Shown piece by piece: positions 34,531 through 44,925 of a stretch of DNA of 64,000 bases (positions are counted from its first letter, which is position 1; each line of letters starts with the position of its first letter). The stretch comes from Brucella haematophila. Its GTDB lineage: Bacteria; Pseudomonadota; Alphaproteobacteria; Rhizobiales; Rhizobiaceae. The notes beneath the pieces are model-generated. The model was given only the letters and a program-made list of their open reading frames with translations, was not told where the DNA came from and did no database searches. A program made the translations under genes and the position numbers. The stretch covers positions 241,755 to 305,754 of the forward strand of contig NZ_VCPE01000005.1 in NCBI RefSeq assembly GCF_005938105.1, in the 5' to 3' direction.

Positions 34531-34783
34531 TTTTCGATCTGCTGATTTGTTGGTTTGCAATACCCCTGACAAGGATAGCTCTGGCTGCCTTGGGGTGTTT
34601 TGTTGCGCGCCTGATGCAGCAGAAACAGAATTCGGGATCCCGGTTATGTGCCGGAATCCTCACCAAGAAGCCCTTCCTCGCAGGAGGGCTTTCAAACAGA
34701 GACGCGGTACAGACAGCAAGTGGCGGGCCATGGTGGAAACTCACCCTTGGCGCTACTATATATAGAACGTTTGGATGGAAAAG

Positions 34784-37700
34784 ATGAAGATCGAACGCCG
34801 TTTCACGAAAGAGAATCAGTCGGCCTATGCGGACATCGCGTTTCGGACTGCGACCAGCGAGATCAAAAATCCCGATGGATCCATCGTATTCCGCCTGGAA
34901 AACATCAATGTACCGGCTCAGTTCAGTCAGGTCGCAGCCGACATTCTTGCGCAGAAATATTTCCGCAAGGCTGGCGTGCCTGCCCATCTGAAGAAAGTCG
35001 AAGAAAACGACGTCCCGTCGTGGCTGTGGCGCTCGGTCGCCGATGAAGATGCGCTGGCATCGCTGCCGCAGAACGAGCGTTATGGCTCCGAAATGGACGC
35101 CTGTCAGGTTTTTGATCGCCTTGCCGGCACCTGGACCTATTGGGGCTGGAAAGGCGGCTATTTCGGTTCGGAAGAAGATGCGCTCGCCTTCCGTGACGAG
35201 CTTGCCTATATGCTCGCTACCCAGCGCGTCGCACCGAACAGCCCGCAATGGTTCAACACCGGCCTGCATTGGGCTTATGGCATTGACGGTCCCGGTCAGG
35301 GCCATTTCTATGTCGACTGGCAGACCGGCAAGCTGACCAAATCCAAGTCGTCCTACGAACACCCGCAGCCGCATGCCTGCTTCATCCAGTCCGTCGCTGA
35401 CGATCTGGTCAATGAAGGCGGCATCATGGACCTTTGGGTTCGCGAAGCGCGCCTGTTCAAATACGGCTCCGGCACGGGCTCCAACTTCAGCCATCTGCGC
35501 GGCGAAGGCGAAAAGCTTTCCGGCGGCGGCAAGTCGTCTGGCCTGATGAGCTTCCTCAAGATCGGTGACCGCGCTGCGGGCGCCATCAAGTCGGGCGGCA
35601 CGACCCGTCGCGCCGCAAAGATGGTCGTGGTCGACATCGACCATCCGGATATCGAAGAATATATCGACTGGAAGGTGAAGGAAGAGCAGAAGGTTGCTTC
35701 GCTCGTCACCGGTTCCAAGATCGTCAAGCAGCATCTGGCTGCGATCATGAAGGCTTGCGTCAACTGCGAAGCCGACAATGACGATTGCTTCGACCCGTCG
35801 AAGAACCCTGCCCTGAAGCGCGAAATCAAGGCAGCCAAGAAGAACCAGGTTCCTGAAAACTACGTCAAGCGCGTGATCCAGTTTGCACGCCAGGGCTATA
35901 CCGACATTCAGTTCAAGACCTATGACACGGACTGGGATTCGGAAGCCTATCTCACGGTTTCGGGCCAGAATTCGAACAACTCCGTCTCGCTGAAGGATGA
36001 ATTCCTGCGCGCCGTCGAAAACGACAGCGACTGGAACCTGACCGCACGTAAAGACGGCAAGGTCATGAAGACCCTGAAGGCGCGCGATCTTTGGGAAAAG
36101 ATCGGTTACGCCGCATGGGCGTCTGCTGATCCGGGTCTGCACTACAACACGACCATGAACGACTGGCACACCTGCCCGGTCGCCGGTCCGATCCGCGCTT
36201 CCAACCCGTGCTCGGAATATATGTTCCTTGACGATACGGCTTGTAACCTGGCGTCGATCAACCTGCTCACCTATCGCAACAAGGACGGTTCGTTCGACAT
36301 TGCGGCTTACGAGCACACGGCGCGCCTGTGGACCATCGTTCTCGAAATCTCGGTGATGATGGCGCAGTTCCCGTCCAAGGAAATTGCCCGCCTCTCCTAC
36401 GAATACCGCACGCTCGGCCTCGGCTATGCCAATATTGGCGGCCTGCTGATGACTTCCGGTATTCCTTATGACTCCGATGAAGGCCGCGCCATCTGCGGTG
36501 CGCTGACCGCGATCATGACCGGTATTGCCTATGCAACCTCCGCCGAAATGGCGAAGGAACTGGGTACTTTCCCAAGCTATGAGCCGAATGCCGAGCATAT
36601 GCTGCGCGTCATGCGTAACCATCGTCTGGCCGCCCATGGCGAGACGGAAGGTTATGAAGGTCTCGCCGTCAACCCGGTTGCACTGATTGCCGAGGACTGC
36701 CCGGATCAGGACCTGATCACCCATGCCCGTGCGGCCTGGGACAAGGCGCTGGAACTCGGTGAAAAGCACGGCTACCGCAACGCCCAGTCGACCGTTATCG
36801 CGCCAACCGGCACGATCGGCCTCGTCATGGATTGCGACACGACCGGTATCGAGCCTGACTTCGCGCTGGTGAAGTTCAAGAAGCTGGCCGGTGGCGGCTA
36901 CTTCAAGATCATCAACCGCGCCGTGCCGGAAGCGCTCCGCACGCTCGGTTACTCGGAAAGCCAGATTGCCGAAATCGAAGCCTATGCTGTCGGCCACGGC
37001 AACATCAATCAGGCTCCGGGCGTCAATCCTTCGTCGCTGCGCGGCAAAGGCTTCACCGATGAGAAGATCGAAGCCCTGAATGCAGCGCTCAAGAGCGCGT
37101 TCGACATCAAGTTCGCTTTCAACAAGTGGACGCTGGGCGAAGATTTCTGCAAGGACGTGCTGAAGCTCACCGACGAACAGCTGAACGATTTCTCGTTCGA
37201 AATGCTGCCGGCTCTGGGCTTCTCCAAGAAGGACATCGAAGCTGCCAACATCCATGTTTGCGGCGCAATGACCCTCGAAGGTGCACCGTTCCTCAAGGAA
37301 GAAGACTACGCAGTGTTCGATTGCGCCAATCCGTGCGGCAAGATCGGCAAGCGTTACCTCTCGGTGGATAGCCACATCCGCATGATGGCTGCCGCACAGC
37401 CATTCATTTCGGGCGCGATCTCCAAGACGATCAACATGCCGAACGACGCGACCGTTGAAGACTGCAAGAACGCTTACATGCTGTCATGGAAGCTGGCTCT
37501 GAAGGCCAATGCGCTTTACCGCGACGGTTCCAAGCTTTCGCAGCCGCTCAACGCTGCGCTGATCTCGGACGATGAAGACGAAGATGATGCAGTCGAAGCG
37601 CTGATCGAAGCACCGGCCGCGGCCCGCGCCGTTCAGGTGACGGAACGCATCGTCGAAAAAGTCATCGAGAAGATCGTGCATGAGCGCGAAAAGCTTCCAA

Positions 37701-38572
37701 ACCGCCGTCAGGGCTACACCCAGAAGGCAGTTGTCGGCGGACACAAGGTCTATCTGCGCACCGGCGAGTTCGGTGATGGACGCCTCGGTGAAATCTTCAT
37801 CGATATGCACAAAGAAGGCGCTGCTTTCCGTGCGATGATGAACAACTTCGCCATCGCTGTGTCGCTCGGCCTGCAATATGGCGTGCCGCTGGAAGAATAT
37901 GTGGAGGCATTCACCTTCACCAAGTTCGAACCGGCTGGCATCGTGATCGGCAATGACGCGATCAAGACCGCAACGTCGATCATCGACTATGTGTTCCGCG
38001 AACTGGCTGTGTCCTATCTGGGCCGCAACGACCTCGCCCATGTCGACACCAGCGATTTCTCGAACACGGCGCTCGGCAAGGGTATCCAGGAAGGCAAGAC
38101 CAATCTGGTTTCGACCGGCTGGACGCGCGGCTACAAGCCGACGCTGGTGACCAACACGACGCCGGGCAGCGAAGCCAAGGGTTCGTCGGCATCGGCACCG
38201 CAGGCTTCGAATGTCACGACCTTGAAGTCCAGCGCTGCTCCGGCTGGTCGCCCGGCGACCATCGGTCTGGTGACGGAAGGTGCAACGGCTTTCAAGCGTG
38301 AGTTTGAAGAACAGACTACGCCTGCTCCGGTACAGCAGCAGGAAACCTCGGCTGCAACCGAACTGTTCTCCGACAAGGCTGCTGCCGATGCTGCTTCGGC
38401 CCGTGCCGAAAGCGCCAACTCGGCAAAGAAGATCGAAGCCGACCGTCGCATCAAGTCGATGATGCAGGGTTACACCGGCGACAGCTGCACGGAGTGCCAG
38501 AACTTCACCATGGTGCGTAATGGTACCTGCCTGAAGTGCGACACCTGCGGTGCAACGAGCGGCTGCAGCTGA
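34784..38572 (+). CDS. nrdJ: Vitamin B12-dependent (class II) ribonucleotide reductase
   Basis: This enzyme reduces ribonucleotides to deoxyribonucleotides using adenosylcobalamin, with or without oxygen. The 1262-residue protein is the long alphaproteobacterial form. The catalytic barrel contains [51 protein letters not shown] and the [19 protein letters not shown] loop. Long insertions separate it from the C-terminal TSCPD-type domain (about 990-1080) and a final zinc-ribbon-like tail with CTECQNFTM and [14 protein letters not shown], whose cysteines re-reduce the active site. The start [10 protein letters not shown] was chosen over an ATG three codons upstream. It is monocistronic, with NrdR-like boxes about 250 bases upstream. 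Confidence 0.96.
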   Translation: MKIERRFTKENQSAYADIAFRTATSEIKNPDGSIVFRLENINVPAQFSQVAADILAQKYFRKAGVPAHLKKVEENDVPSWLWRSVADEDALASLPQNERYGSEMDACQVFDRLAGTWTYWGWKGGYFGSEEDALAFRDELAYMLATQRVAPNSPQWFNTGLHWAYGIDGPGQGHFYVDWQTGKLTKSKSSYEHPQPHACFIQSVADDLVNEGGIMDLWVREARLFKYGSGTGSNFSHLRGEGEKLSGGGKSSGLMSFLKIGDRAAGAIKSGGTTRRAAKMVVVDIDHPDIEEYIDWKVKEEQKVASLVTGSKIVKQHLAAIMKACVNCEADNDDCFDPSKNPALKREIKAAKKNQVPENYVKRVIQFARQGYTDIQFKTYDTDWDSEAYLTVSGQNSNNSVSLKDEFLRAVENDSDWNLTARKDGKVMKTLKARDLWEKIGYAAWASADPGLHYNTTMNDWHTCPVAGPIRASNPCSEYMFLDDTACNLASINLLTYRNKDGSFDIAAYEHTARLWTIVLEISVMMAQFPSKEIARLSYEYRTLGLGYANIGGLLMTSGIPYDSDEGRAICGALTAIMTGIAYATSAEMAKELGTFPSYEPNAEHMLRVMRNHRLAAHGETEGYEGLAVNPVALIAEDCPDQDLITHARAAWDKALELGEKHGYRNAQSTVIAPTGTIGLVMDCDTTGIEPDFALVKFKKLAGGGYFKIINRAVPEALRTLGYSESQIAEIEAYAVGHGNINQAPGVNPSSLRGKGFTDEKIEALNAALKSAFDIKFAFNKWTLGEDFCKDVLKLTDEQLNDFSFEMLPALGFSKKDIEAANIHVCGAMTLEGAPFLKEEDYAVFDCANPCGKIGKRYLSVDSHIRMMAAAQPFISGAISKTINMPNDATVEDCKNAYMLSWKLALKANALYRDGSKLSQPLNAALISDDEDEDDAVEALIEAPAAARAVQVTERIVEKVIEKIVHEREKLPNRRQGYTQKAVVGGHKVYLRTGEFGDGRLGEIFIDMHKEGAAFRAMMNNFAIAVSLGLQYGVPLEEYVEAFTFTKFEPAGIVIGNDAIKTATSIIDYVFRELAVSYLGRNDLAHVDTSDFSNTALGKGIQEGKTNLVSTGWTRGYKPTLVTNTTPGSEAKGSSASAPQASNVTTLKSSAAPAGRPATIGLVTEGATAFKREFEEQTTPAPVQQQETSAATELFSDKAAADAASARAESANSAKKIEADRRIKSMMQGYTGDSCTECQNFTMVRNGTCLKCDTCGATSGCS

Positions 38573-38612
38573 TCGAACGGCGGCAAGAAGCCATTCAATA
38601 TTCTACGAAGAT

Positions 38613-38640
38613 AAAAGAGCGCCCCTCGGGGCGCTCTTTT
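38613..38640 (+). terminator. Intrinsic terminator of nrdJ
   Basis: AAAAGAGCGCCCC and GGGGCGCTCTTTT pair over 13 bases with a TC turn, ending in TTTT. Confidence 0.93.
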
Positions 38641-38818
38641 CGTTCGTGAAGAGACGAAACAGCTCGTACATCCTCGCGCAAAAGCAATGCGCATGTTTTC
38701 TTCGTGTCACCGCGGTTAAGACTTCCAAACAGGCAACTTGTGGGCATACTGGTCTTCGATACTTTGTCGGCTCATTTCGAGAGTCGGCCCCTCCCCATTC
38801 CGGTTTTGTGAGGACGCG

Positions 38819-39850
38819 ATGAAAGCGATTGTCATCCACGCCGCAAGGGACTTGCGCATTGATGAGTGTGAGCCCGAGACGCCCGGTCCCGGCGAGGTTG
38901 AAATCCGTCTCGCCACTGGCGGCATATGCGGCTCGGACCTGCATTATTACAACCATGGCGGCTTCGGCACCGTGCGCGTCAAAGAACCGATGATCCTTGG
39001 GCACGAGGTTTCCGGTCATATCGCAGCGCTTGGCGAAGGCGTTTCCGGGCTAGCCATCGGCGATCTGGTCGCCATATCGCCGTCCCGTCCCTGCGGTCAC
39101 TGCGAATATTGCCTCAAAGGGCTGCCCAACCACTGTTTCAACATGCGTTTTTACGGATCGGCGATGCCCTTCCCGCATATTCAGGGCGCGTTCCGGGAAC
39201 GGCTTGTCGCTCAGGCAAGCCAATGTGTGAAGGCCGATGGTCTCAGCGCCGGTGAAGCAGCAATGGCCGAACCGCTCGCAGTCACACTGCATGCCACCCG
39301 CCGCGCAAGCGAGATATTGGGCAAGCGCGTGCTGGTGACCGGCTGCGGCCCCATCGGTACGCTTTCGATCCTGTCGGCCCGTCGTGCGGGCGCGGCAGAA
39401 ATCATCGCGGTGGATATTTCCGGGCCAGCACTGGAATTTGCGCGCAAGGCTGGTGCGGATCGCACGATTAATCTTTCGCAGAACCCGGAAGGGCTGGCCG
39501 AATTCAGCCAGAACAAAGGTTCGTTCGACATATTGTACGAGTGTTCCGGCGCAGCATCTGCCCTTGTGGCAGGCATACACGCGCTTAGACCACGCGGTAT
39601 CATCGTACAGCTTGGAGTGGGCGGTGATATGAACCTGCCAATCAACACGATAACAGCCAAAGAACTCGACCTGCGTGGTTCATTCCGCTTTCACGAAGAA
39701 TTCGCTCTCGCCGTAAAGCTCATGCAGGACGGGTTGATCGACGTTAAACCGCTCATCACGCAGACCCTGCCGCTCGCTGATGCGCTGAGAGCCTTTGATA
39801 TCGCTTCGGATAAAACGCAATCGATGAAAACCCAGATTGCATTCAACTAA
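38819..39850 (+). CDS. idnD: L-idonate 5-dehydrogenase
   Basis: This zinc alcohol dehydrogenase oxidises L-idonate to 5-keto-D-gluconate. The 343-residue length equals that of IdnD. Catalytic zinc ligands lie in GGICGSDLHYYNHGG and GHEVSGHIA. The structural-zinc cysteines lie in SRPCGHCEYCLKGLPNHC. The NAD-binding loop is VTGCGPIGTLSI. GAGG lies before the ATG. The next gene encodes the enzyme for the following step, which supports the idonate assignment over other sorbitol-dehydrogenase-like functions. No idonate transporter is nearby. Confidence 0.9.
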   Translation: MKAIVIHAARDLRIDECEPETPGPGEVEIRLATGGICGSDLHYYNHGGFGTVRVKEPMILGHEVSGHIAALGEGVSGLAIGDLVAISPSRPCGHCEYCLKGLPNHCFNMRFYGSAMPFPHIQGAFRERLVAQASQCVKADGLSAGEAAMAEPLAVTLHATRRASEILGKRVLVTGCGPIGTLSILSARRAGAAEIIAVDISGPALEFARKAGADRTINLSQNPEGLAEFSQNKGSFDILYECSGAASALVAGIHALRPRGIIVQLGVGGDMNLPINTITAKELDLRGSFRFHEEFALAVKLMQDGLIDVKPLITQTLPLADALRAFDIASDKTQSMKTQIAFN

Positions 39851-39918
39851 AGAATTTCCAGTAAAAGCACGAGGCGGGTCGAATGCCTCGTGCTGACCGA
39901 ACCGCTCCAGGAGGAGAA

Positions 39919-40674
39919 ATGAGCGTCCAACTCTTCGATCTGACAGGCAAACGCGCGCTTGTGACCGGCTCGTCGCAAGGGATCGGCTATGCGCTGGCAA
40001 AGGGCCTCGCCGCCGCTGGAGCCGACGTCGTTCTCAACGGTCGCGATGCGGCCAAGCTAAAGGCTGCCGCCGAAAGCCTCGGAGTGAAGCACACGCTGGC
40101 CTTCGACGCGACGGACCATGAAGCCGTTCGCGCCGCCATAGATGGGTTCGAAGCGGATTTCGGCCCCATCGACATTCTGGTCAACAATGCGGGCATGCAG
40201 CACCGCACCCCGCTGGAAGACTTTCCAGCCGATGCTTTTGAACGTTTGCTGAAAGCCAATGTCTCCACAGTGTTCAATGTGGGGCAGGCTGTTGCCAGAC
40301 ATATGATCAAGCGCGGCGCGGGCAAGATTATCAACATCGCCAGCGTCCAGACCGCACTCGCCAGACCGGGCATTGCCCCTTACACCGCCACCAAAGGCGC
40401 TGTCGGCAATCTCACCAAGGGCATGGCCACCGACTGGGCGAAATACGGCTTGCAATGCAACGCAATCGCGCCGGGATATTTCGATACGCCGTTGAACGCC
40501 GCCCTCGTTTCAGATCCGGCTTTCTCCAGCTGGCTTGAAAAGCGTACCCCGGCGGGACGCTGGGGTAAGGTCGATGAGCTGGTCGGCGCATGCATTTTCC
40601 TTGCGTCCAATGCCTCATCCTTCGTCAATGGCCATGTGCTCTATGTGGATGGCGGCATCACCGCCTCTCTTTGA
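39919..40674 (+). CDS. idnO: Gluconate 5-dehydrogenase (5-keto-D-gluconate reductase)
   Basis: This short-chain dehydrogenase interconverts 5-keto-D-gluconate and D-gluconate. The cofactor loop is VTGSSQGIGYALAKGLA, NNAGMQHR is the NNAG motif, and the active-site YxxxK is in APYTATKGAVGNLTK, with Ser in NIASVQTALARPG. The 251-residue length is normal. AGGAGGAG stands just before the ATG. With idnD upstream it forms the two-step route from L-idonate to gluconate. Confidence 0.9.
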   Translation: MSVQLFDLTGKRALVTGSSQGIGYALAKGLAAAGADVVLNGRDAAKLKAAAESLGVKHTLAFDATDHEAVRAAIDGFEADFGPIDILVNNAGMQHRTPLEDFPADAFERLLKANVSTVFNVGQAVARHMIKRGAGKIINIASVQTALARPGIAPYTATKGAVGNLTKGMATDWAKYGLQCNAIAPGYFDTPLNAALVSDPAFSSWLEKRTPAGRWGKVDELVGACIFLASNASSFVNGHVLYVDGGITASL

Positions 40675-40703
40675 AGATCAAAGACTGTAGCAATTTGCAT
40701 CCA

Positions 40704-40740
40704 GATGCCGGTCCGTGGATAATTTAACCGGATCGGCATC
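40704..40740 (+). terminator. Hairpin after idnO
   Basis: GATGCCGGTCC and GGATCGGCATC form an 11-bp stem with one G-U pair. No T-run follows, so it is a probable but weak transcript end. Confidence 0.5.
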
Positions 40741-40882
40741 CCCTAAAAATACTCTTGGCGGTTGATTTGAAAGCCGCGCCGCCTTATTTCGCAATATATC
40801 TCGATGATACAATCATCAAAACTGTGGTGGTCGTTGAACGGCAACCATCAACACTCGCGAAAACACGTCTCGGGAAAATCTA

Positions 40883-42094
40883 TTGTCGGAATTCTTTATT
40901 TCAAATCCGTGGGCGGAGACGCTTACGGCTCTTGGGGGATTGTTTCTCTCTGCATTCGTCGCAAATTTTCTGATCAAGGCGATCCTGCTCAAGCTGCTTG
41001 ACCGGATCGTTCGGAAGACCTCATTCGGTCAGGACGAAGAGCTGAACCAGCACAGCGTCATCAGCCGTCTGGCCAATATCATTCCTGCCTTAATCATCTC
41101 TTCCGGCATTCTGGCGATACCTGGATTGCCGGAAACAGCAATTACTATCATTCGTAATGTTGCGATTGCCTTCATCATTCTGACGCTGGCCTTAGCGGTC
41201 AATTCGGCATTCGGTGTGGTCGACACGCTTTATCATCGACGTCCAGAAGCACGTTATCGGCCCATCAAGGGTTATATTCAGGTCACCAAACTGGCGGTCT
41301 ATATCATTGCCGCCGTCCTTATCATCGCAACCCTGCTTGATAAGTCGCCGGTTATTCTGCTTTCCGGTGTCGGTGCGATGGCTGCCGTGCTGATCCTCGT
41401 TTTTCAGGACACGCTGCTCTCACTGGTCGCCAGTATGCAGATCGCCTCGTCAAACATGGTCCGCGTGGGAGACTGGATTGAGATGAAGAACCTCGATGCC
41501 AATGGTGATGTGACGGAAATCGCGCTTTATACGGTCAAGGTGCAGAACTTCGACAAAACGATCACCACCATCCCGATCCGCAAGCTCATCACCGAACCGA
41601 TGAAGAACTATCGCGGCATGCAGGAATCGGGTGGCCGTCGTATCAAGCGCGCGCTTTACATCGATCAGAACTCAATCCGTTTCCTTTCCGACGATGAACG
41701 CGCAAGCATGGCTTCTGTTGACTGGCTGGCGGACTATCTGCCCAAAAAAGCCAAGGAAATCGCGGAGTGGAATGACAAGCTGGGCGACCGCGCCAAAAAT
41801 CCCGTCAACACGCGGCGTTTCACCAATATCGGCACGTTCCGCGCTTATGTGGAAAACTATCTGCGCAATCACTCCGGCGTTCATAAGGGCATGACGCTGC
41901 TCGTGCGCCAGATGGACCCAACCCCGGAGGGACTGCCTCTCGAAATCTATTGCTTCGCCAACACCACGGTCTGGGCGTCTTTCGAGCAGATACAGTCGGA
42001 TATTTTCGACCATCTCTATGCGGTGCTGCCGGAATTCGGCTTGAGCGCATTCCAGAACCCGAGCGGCAAGGATTTCCGCAAGCTAGTGGATTGA
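40883..42094 (+). CDS. MscS family mechanosensitive ion channel (YbdG-like)
   Basis: The 403-residue protein has about five N-terminal transmembrane helices and then the conserved MscS pore helix and beta domain: LLSGVGAMAAVLILVFQDTL, SLVASMQIASSNMVRVGDWI and the TVKVQNFDKTITTIPIRKL segment. A 50-residue insertion in the C-terminal domain (LADYLPKKAKEIAEWNDKLG) is typical of the YbdG/YnaI-like branch. It protects against osmotic downshock. The start codon is TTG with GGGA eight bases before it. No other start fits as well. Confidence 0.9.
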   Translation: MSEFFISNPWAETLTALGGLFLSAFVANFLIKAILLKLLDRIVRKTSFGQDEELNQHSVISRLANIIPALIISSGILAIPGLPETAITIIRNVAIAFIILTLALAVNSAFGVVDTLYHRRPEARYRPIKGYIQVTKLAVYIIAAVLIIATLLDKSPVILLSGVGAMAAVLILVFQDTLLSLVASMQIASSNMVRVGDWIEMKNLDANGDVTEIALYTVKVQNFDKTITTIPIRKLITEPMKNYRGMQESGGRRIKRALYIDQNSIRFLSDDERASMASVDWLADYLPKKAKEIAEWNDKLGDRAKNPVNTRRFTNIGTFRAYVENYLRNHSGVHKGMTLLVRQMDPTPEGLPLEIYCFANTTVWASFEQIQSDIFDHLYAVLPEFGLSAFQNPSGKDFRKLVD

Positions 42095-42146
42095 ATTTGA
42101 CGTTTAAATCCCGGCAGACACATATGCTGTTTCAAACGTCAAATTC
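42093..42146. repeat. 13-bp perfect inverted repeat after the MscS gene
   Basis: GAATTTGACGTTT and AAACGTCAAATTC enclose 28 bases and begin in the stop codon of the channel gene. No T-run follows. It is a likely transcript-end structure or part of a palindromic repeat. Confidence 0.6.
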
Positions 42147-42173
42147 GAAAAATCCATTAGATGCATATAGTTG

Positions 42174-42249
42174 CTAGTGGTCTTTATGATTCCAACATTT
42201 ACTCAGCGCTTGGAACCGAGGGATGCAAATGTTGGAAGCAGACCACTAG
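42174..42249. repeat. 76-bp interrupted palindrome
   Basis: Two perfect arm pairs are nested: CTAGTGGTCT/AGACCACTAG (42174-42183 and 42240-42249) and TTCCAACATTT/AAATGTTGGAA (42190-42200 and 42227-42237), around a 26-base centre. The size and shape resemble the dispersed palindromic intergenic repeats known from Brucella genomes, but identity could not be checked. Confidence 0.65.
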
Positions 42250-42267
42250 TGCTGGCCGAGTAAAGCT

Positions 42268-43605
42268 TTAGCGAAGAGCCTCGACGACGCGCGCGTCTAG
42301 GTTTTGAACGCTATAGCCTGAACGGGTGGGCGTCAGCCCCAGACGCACCACGGCCAGATGCATGGAAGGAACGATCATGACGGTTTGTCCGTCATGGCCG
42401 GACATCCAGAATGCATCGTCTGGAATGCCGCCCTCGCCTGCCTTGGCCCCGCCAGCCCGTAACCAGACTTGCGCTGAACCGTAACGACCATCTGAGGCCG
42501 ATGACGGCTTGCGCATAAACGAAACGAAATCCACTGGCAGAACTTCCTTGCCATCGAGTTTCGCGCCGTCTGCCAGAAATGCGCCCAGCTTGGCCCAATC
42601 GCGCGCCGTCGCATACATATAGGATGAGCCCGCAAACACGCCCGAGGCGTCGGTTTCCAATATGGCGCTGGTCATGCCCAGCGGTTCGAACAGAGCGATG
42701 CGCGGATAGACGAGTGCCTCATTCCGGTCGTCAAAACTCTCCATGAACAGCTTGGACAGAATATTCGCCGTACCGCTGGAATAGTTGAATTTCGTTCCCG
42801 GTTGCGCCTCCAGCGGAAGCGAAGCCGCAAATCCAGCCATATCCTTTTCGAGAAACAGCATGCGGGTAACATCGGCCACCGTTCCGTAATTCTCGTTAAA
42901 CCGCAGCCCGCTTTCCATGGCCATCAGATTGGCAACGGTAATCGTGGCGCGCTCGTCATTTTGCCATTCCGGTAGAAGATTGCTTTTGCCCAGATCCATG
43001 CGATTTTCAGCAACGCGCATCCCGATCAGCGTCGCCATGACGGATTTGGTCATCGACCAGCCGAGCAGCGGCGTATCGGCGCTGAAGCCTTCGCCATAGG
43101 TTTCGGCGACAAGCTGACCATTATGAATAACAGCAACCGCTCGCATGCCGGGGCCCGCCAGTTCGTTGTCCTCGATAACGCTCTGCACCTTTGCAGAGAT
43201 CGCGATATCCAGCGACGGCGCCGTCGCTGATGCAGCCTCGTCGCTAACGACGCTGCGGCTATCCGTTGATTGAATATTGGCGCATCCCTGTCCGGGAAGA
43301 TACACAGCTTTGCTGACCGCGAAGAATCCGAAAATCCGCACCGTTACGCTGTTGGTGTTGTCGTCCACGGCAACATTGAGGAATTTCAACAGCGGATTTC
43401 CCGGTGCCTGAACATCATCGGCGAGAACAGCATCGGGGTCGCGCTTTGCGATAAAGACATTGGAGCAAACGATCTTAGCCGCATAGCCCGTGCCAACCCG
43501 CAAAAGCTCGGGTGGGCTGAAACCGAGCCACACCGCCGCACCGACGACCAGCACAACGATCAAGCCAATGATGCATTGTAGAAATCGCTTTAAAAACTTC
43601 GGCAT
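42268..43605 (-). CDS. Serine hydrolase, beta-lactamase/class C family
   Basis: The 445-residue protein has a membrane anchor or uncleaved signal at residues 8-28 (CIIGLIVVLVVGAAVWLGF) and an N-terminal linker region. A penicillin-recognising serine hydrolase domain follows. The nucleophile motif is SMTK in LLGWSMTKSVMATLIG, the YxN position reads YSSG in KFNYSSGTANILS, and the third motif is HDG in MSGHDGQTVMIVP. This pattern is that of 6-aminohexanoate-dimer-hydrolase or esterase-like members rather than true beta-lactamases. It acts in the periplasm. The substrate is unknown. Confidence 0.88.
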   Translation of the reverse strand: MPKFLKRFLQCIIGLIVVLVVGAAVWLGFSPPELLRVGTGYAAKIVCSNVFIAKRDPDAVLADDVQAPGNPLLKFLNVAVDDNTNSVTVRIFGFFAVSKAVYLPGQGCANIQSTDSRSVVSDEAASATAPSLDIAISAKVQSVIEDNELAGPGMRAVAVIHNGQLVAETYGEGFSADTPLLGWSMTKSVMATLIGMRVAENRMDLGKSNLLPEWQNDERATITVANLMAMESGLRFNENYGTVADVTRMLFLEKDMAGFAASLPLEAQPGTKFNYSSGTANILSKLFMESFDDRNEALVYPRIALFEPLGMTSAILETDASGVFAGSSYMYATARDWAKLGAFLADGAKLDGKEVLPVDFVSFMRKPSSASDGRYGSAQVWLRAGGAKAGEGGIPDDAFWMSGHDGQTVMIVPSMHLAVVRLGLTPTRSGYSVQNLDARVVEALR

Positions 43606-43701
43606 GAGTTACCGTTTTCTCTTCAGAGCAAGCACCGCTTCCGTATCGAGAAGACAGACTTGCAAAAACACGTTTGAACGAAGATCAATGTTGCTGCGCA
43701 A

Positions 43702-44286
43702 TCAGGATTGCTTCTGATTTTTCTCCAGCAGAATGCCCGACAGAATTTCGATTTGCTGCTGTTGTTTCTCGATCAACGCCCGCAATTCGTTTGAGCGCAA
43801 TTGATCGAACTTCTCATGCAGAGCCATGATTTCGATCTCTGCCTTCAAATTCACTTCATAGTCGTGCGATGCGTCCAGCCGGTCCTTAGCTGCCTGCCGG
43901 TTCTGGCTCATCATGATGATTGGCGCTTGAACCGCCGCCAGCATGGAAAGAACCAGATTGAGAAAAATATACGGATAAGGGTCAAAGGCTCTGGTCGCGA
44001 GCAAGCTATTGAACGCCACCCAGACCGCGAGAATGACACCAAAGACAATGATAAAGGTCCACGAGCCGCCAAATTCGGCGACCTTGTCAGCCAGACGCTG
44101 CCCGGTGGTTCGTTTTTCGTCGAAGGATTCGTTGATATCTTGCGCGATGGTCTGCCGTTCGGCCAACCGCTTGAGAACGGACTTTTCCCGGACGGTTAAT
44201 GTCTCCGGTGATCGTCCCAGATAGCGCAACACCCTATCGAGAACTTCCTGACGAAACTTGCTGGCTTTATCGTCCGCTTCCGACAT
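43702..44286 (-). CDS. DUF1003 membrane protein
   Basis: The 194-residue product begins MSEADDKASKFRQEVLDRVL. It has two transmembrane helices (SWTFIIVFGVILAVWVAF and YIFLNLVLSMLAAVQAPIIM) separated by the DUF1003 signature FDPYPY and followed by SQNRQAAKDR, and ends in a coiled coil (about 140-194). Function is unknown; several relatives are stress-induced. ATGs 20, 11 and 8 codons upstream are in frame, but GGAG lies six bases before the chosen one. A CGAAC-N17-CGTC sequence upstream is close to an EcfG promoter. Confidence 0.88.
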   Translation of the reverse strand: MSEADDKASKFRQEVLDRVLRYLGRSPETLTVREKSVLKRLAERQTIAQDINESFDEKRTTGQRLADKVAEFGGSWTFIIVFGVILAVWVAFNSLLATRAFDPYPYIFLNLVLSMLAAVQAPIIMMSQNRQAAKDRLDASHDYEVNLKAEIEIMALHEKFDQLRSNELRALIEKQQQQIEILSGILLEKNQKQS

Positions 44287-44392
44287 GCCGATCTCCGAGT
44301 CTGACCACATTACCCGCATGTTTCTGCGAAACGGAGATTCAGTCAATTACCGACGTTTTATAGAATCAGGATGTTCGACTGGTCATATGAAA

Positions 44393-44412
44393 AGGGGCGC
44401 TCACGCGCCCCT
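44393..44412 (-). terminator. Terminator of the His/Arg/Tyr-rich protein gene
   Basis: AGGGGCGC and GCGCCCCT form an 8-bp stem around a 4-base loop. Read on the minus strand it is followed by TTTTC. Confidence 0.8.
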
Positions 44413-44419
44413 CATTATT

Positions 44420-44746
44420 TTATCGATTGGAACTGCCCGGGCCATTCCACCGGCCACCGTGATACCGGTGATGTCCGCGATAGTAATCACGCTTGTAATG
44501 ACGGTGCGATTGCCAGCGGTGATCCCTGTAATGACGACGATCGGAACGCCAATGATCCCGTCTGTGGTAATTCCGCTTCTTCCAGTGCTTATGCGAATGG
44601 TAACCGCGATGGTCGCGAACCTGTTCGACATTGGAGGTTACGCCGGGCTTTGCGAGATTGGCCACTGGCGCAGCGGAAGCCGCTCCGGCGCCCACTAACA
44701 AGCCAACGCCAACAATTCCAGCAATAAGTCCACTAAAGAGCTTCAT
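44420..44746 (-). CDS. Secreted His/Arg/Tyr-rich small protein
   Basis: The 108-residue product has a signal peptide (MKLFSGLIAGIVGVGLLVGA, cleavage near GAASA-AP). From about residue 50 it is extremely rich in His, Arg, Tyr and Lys (for example HWRSDRRHYRDHRWQSHRHY). Proteins of this composition occur in Rhizobiales envelopes, and the His clusters could bind metals. The exact role is unknown. GAGGAG and AGGAA precede the ATG. An ATG ten codons upstream is less likely because it lies before the signal peptide. Confidence 0.8.
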   Translation of the reverse strand: MKLFSGLIAGIVGVGLLVGAGAASAAPVANLAKPGVTSNVEQVRDHRGYHSHKHWKKRNYHRRDHWRSDRRHYRDHRWQSHRHYKRDYYRGHHRYHGGRWNGPGSSNR

Positions 44747-44925
44747 TTCCTGTACTCCTCTTGATGGAAGCATCATGAAACTTAGCGCATGAACTCAAAA
44801 TGAACAGCTTCGACTTTTCAACCATCTGTGATCATCTTAAGAAGCACCACAATATTCTTCAAAATATTTTTTGTGCGATAATAATTAGTTACCACGCTGG
44901 CAAAGCCGGGAAATACCCAGCAAAT

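Larger units (their letters stand above)
33879..34783. other. Long non-coding region upstream of nrdJ
   Basis: No supported ORF is found in this 905-base gap. It holds a DnaA box, a pair of NrdR-like boxes, a hairpin pair at about 34634-34691 (including AAGCCCT-T-CCT paired with AGGAGGGCTT) and a CTATATATAG palindrome next to the nrdJ start. No cobalamin riboswitch was recognised. Confidence 0.4.

Noticed and set aside
34100-34783. Cobalamin riboswitch before nrdJ
   Set aside because: I looked for the B12 box and its neighbours and did not find them. B12-dependent reductases are not usually under that riboswitch.
34493-37375. 960-residue open frame antisense to nrdJ
   Set aside because: It is the mirror of a GC-rich codon-biased gene. 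Its translation has no recognisable domain and nrdJ is unmistakable.
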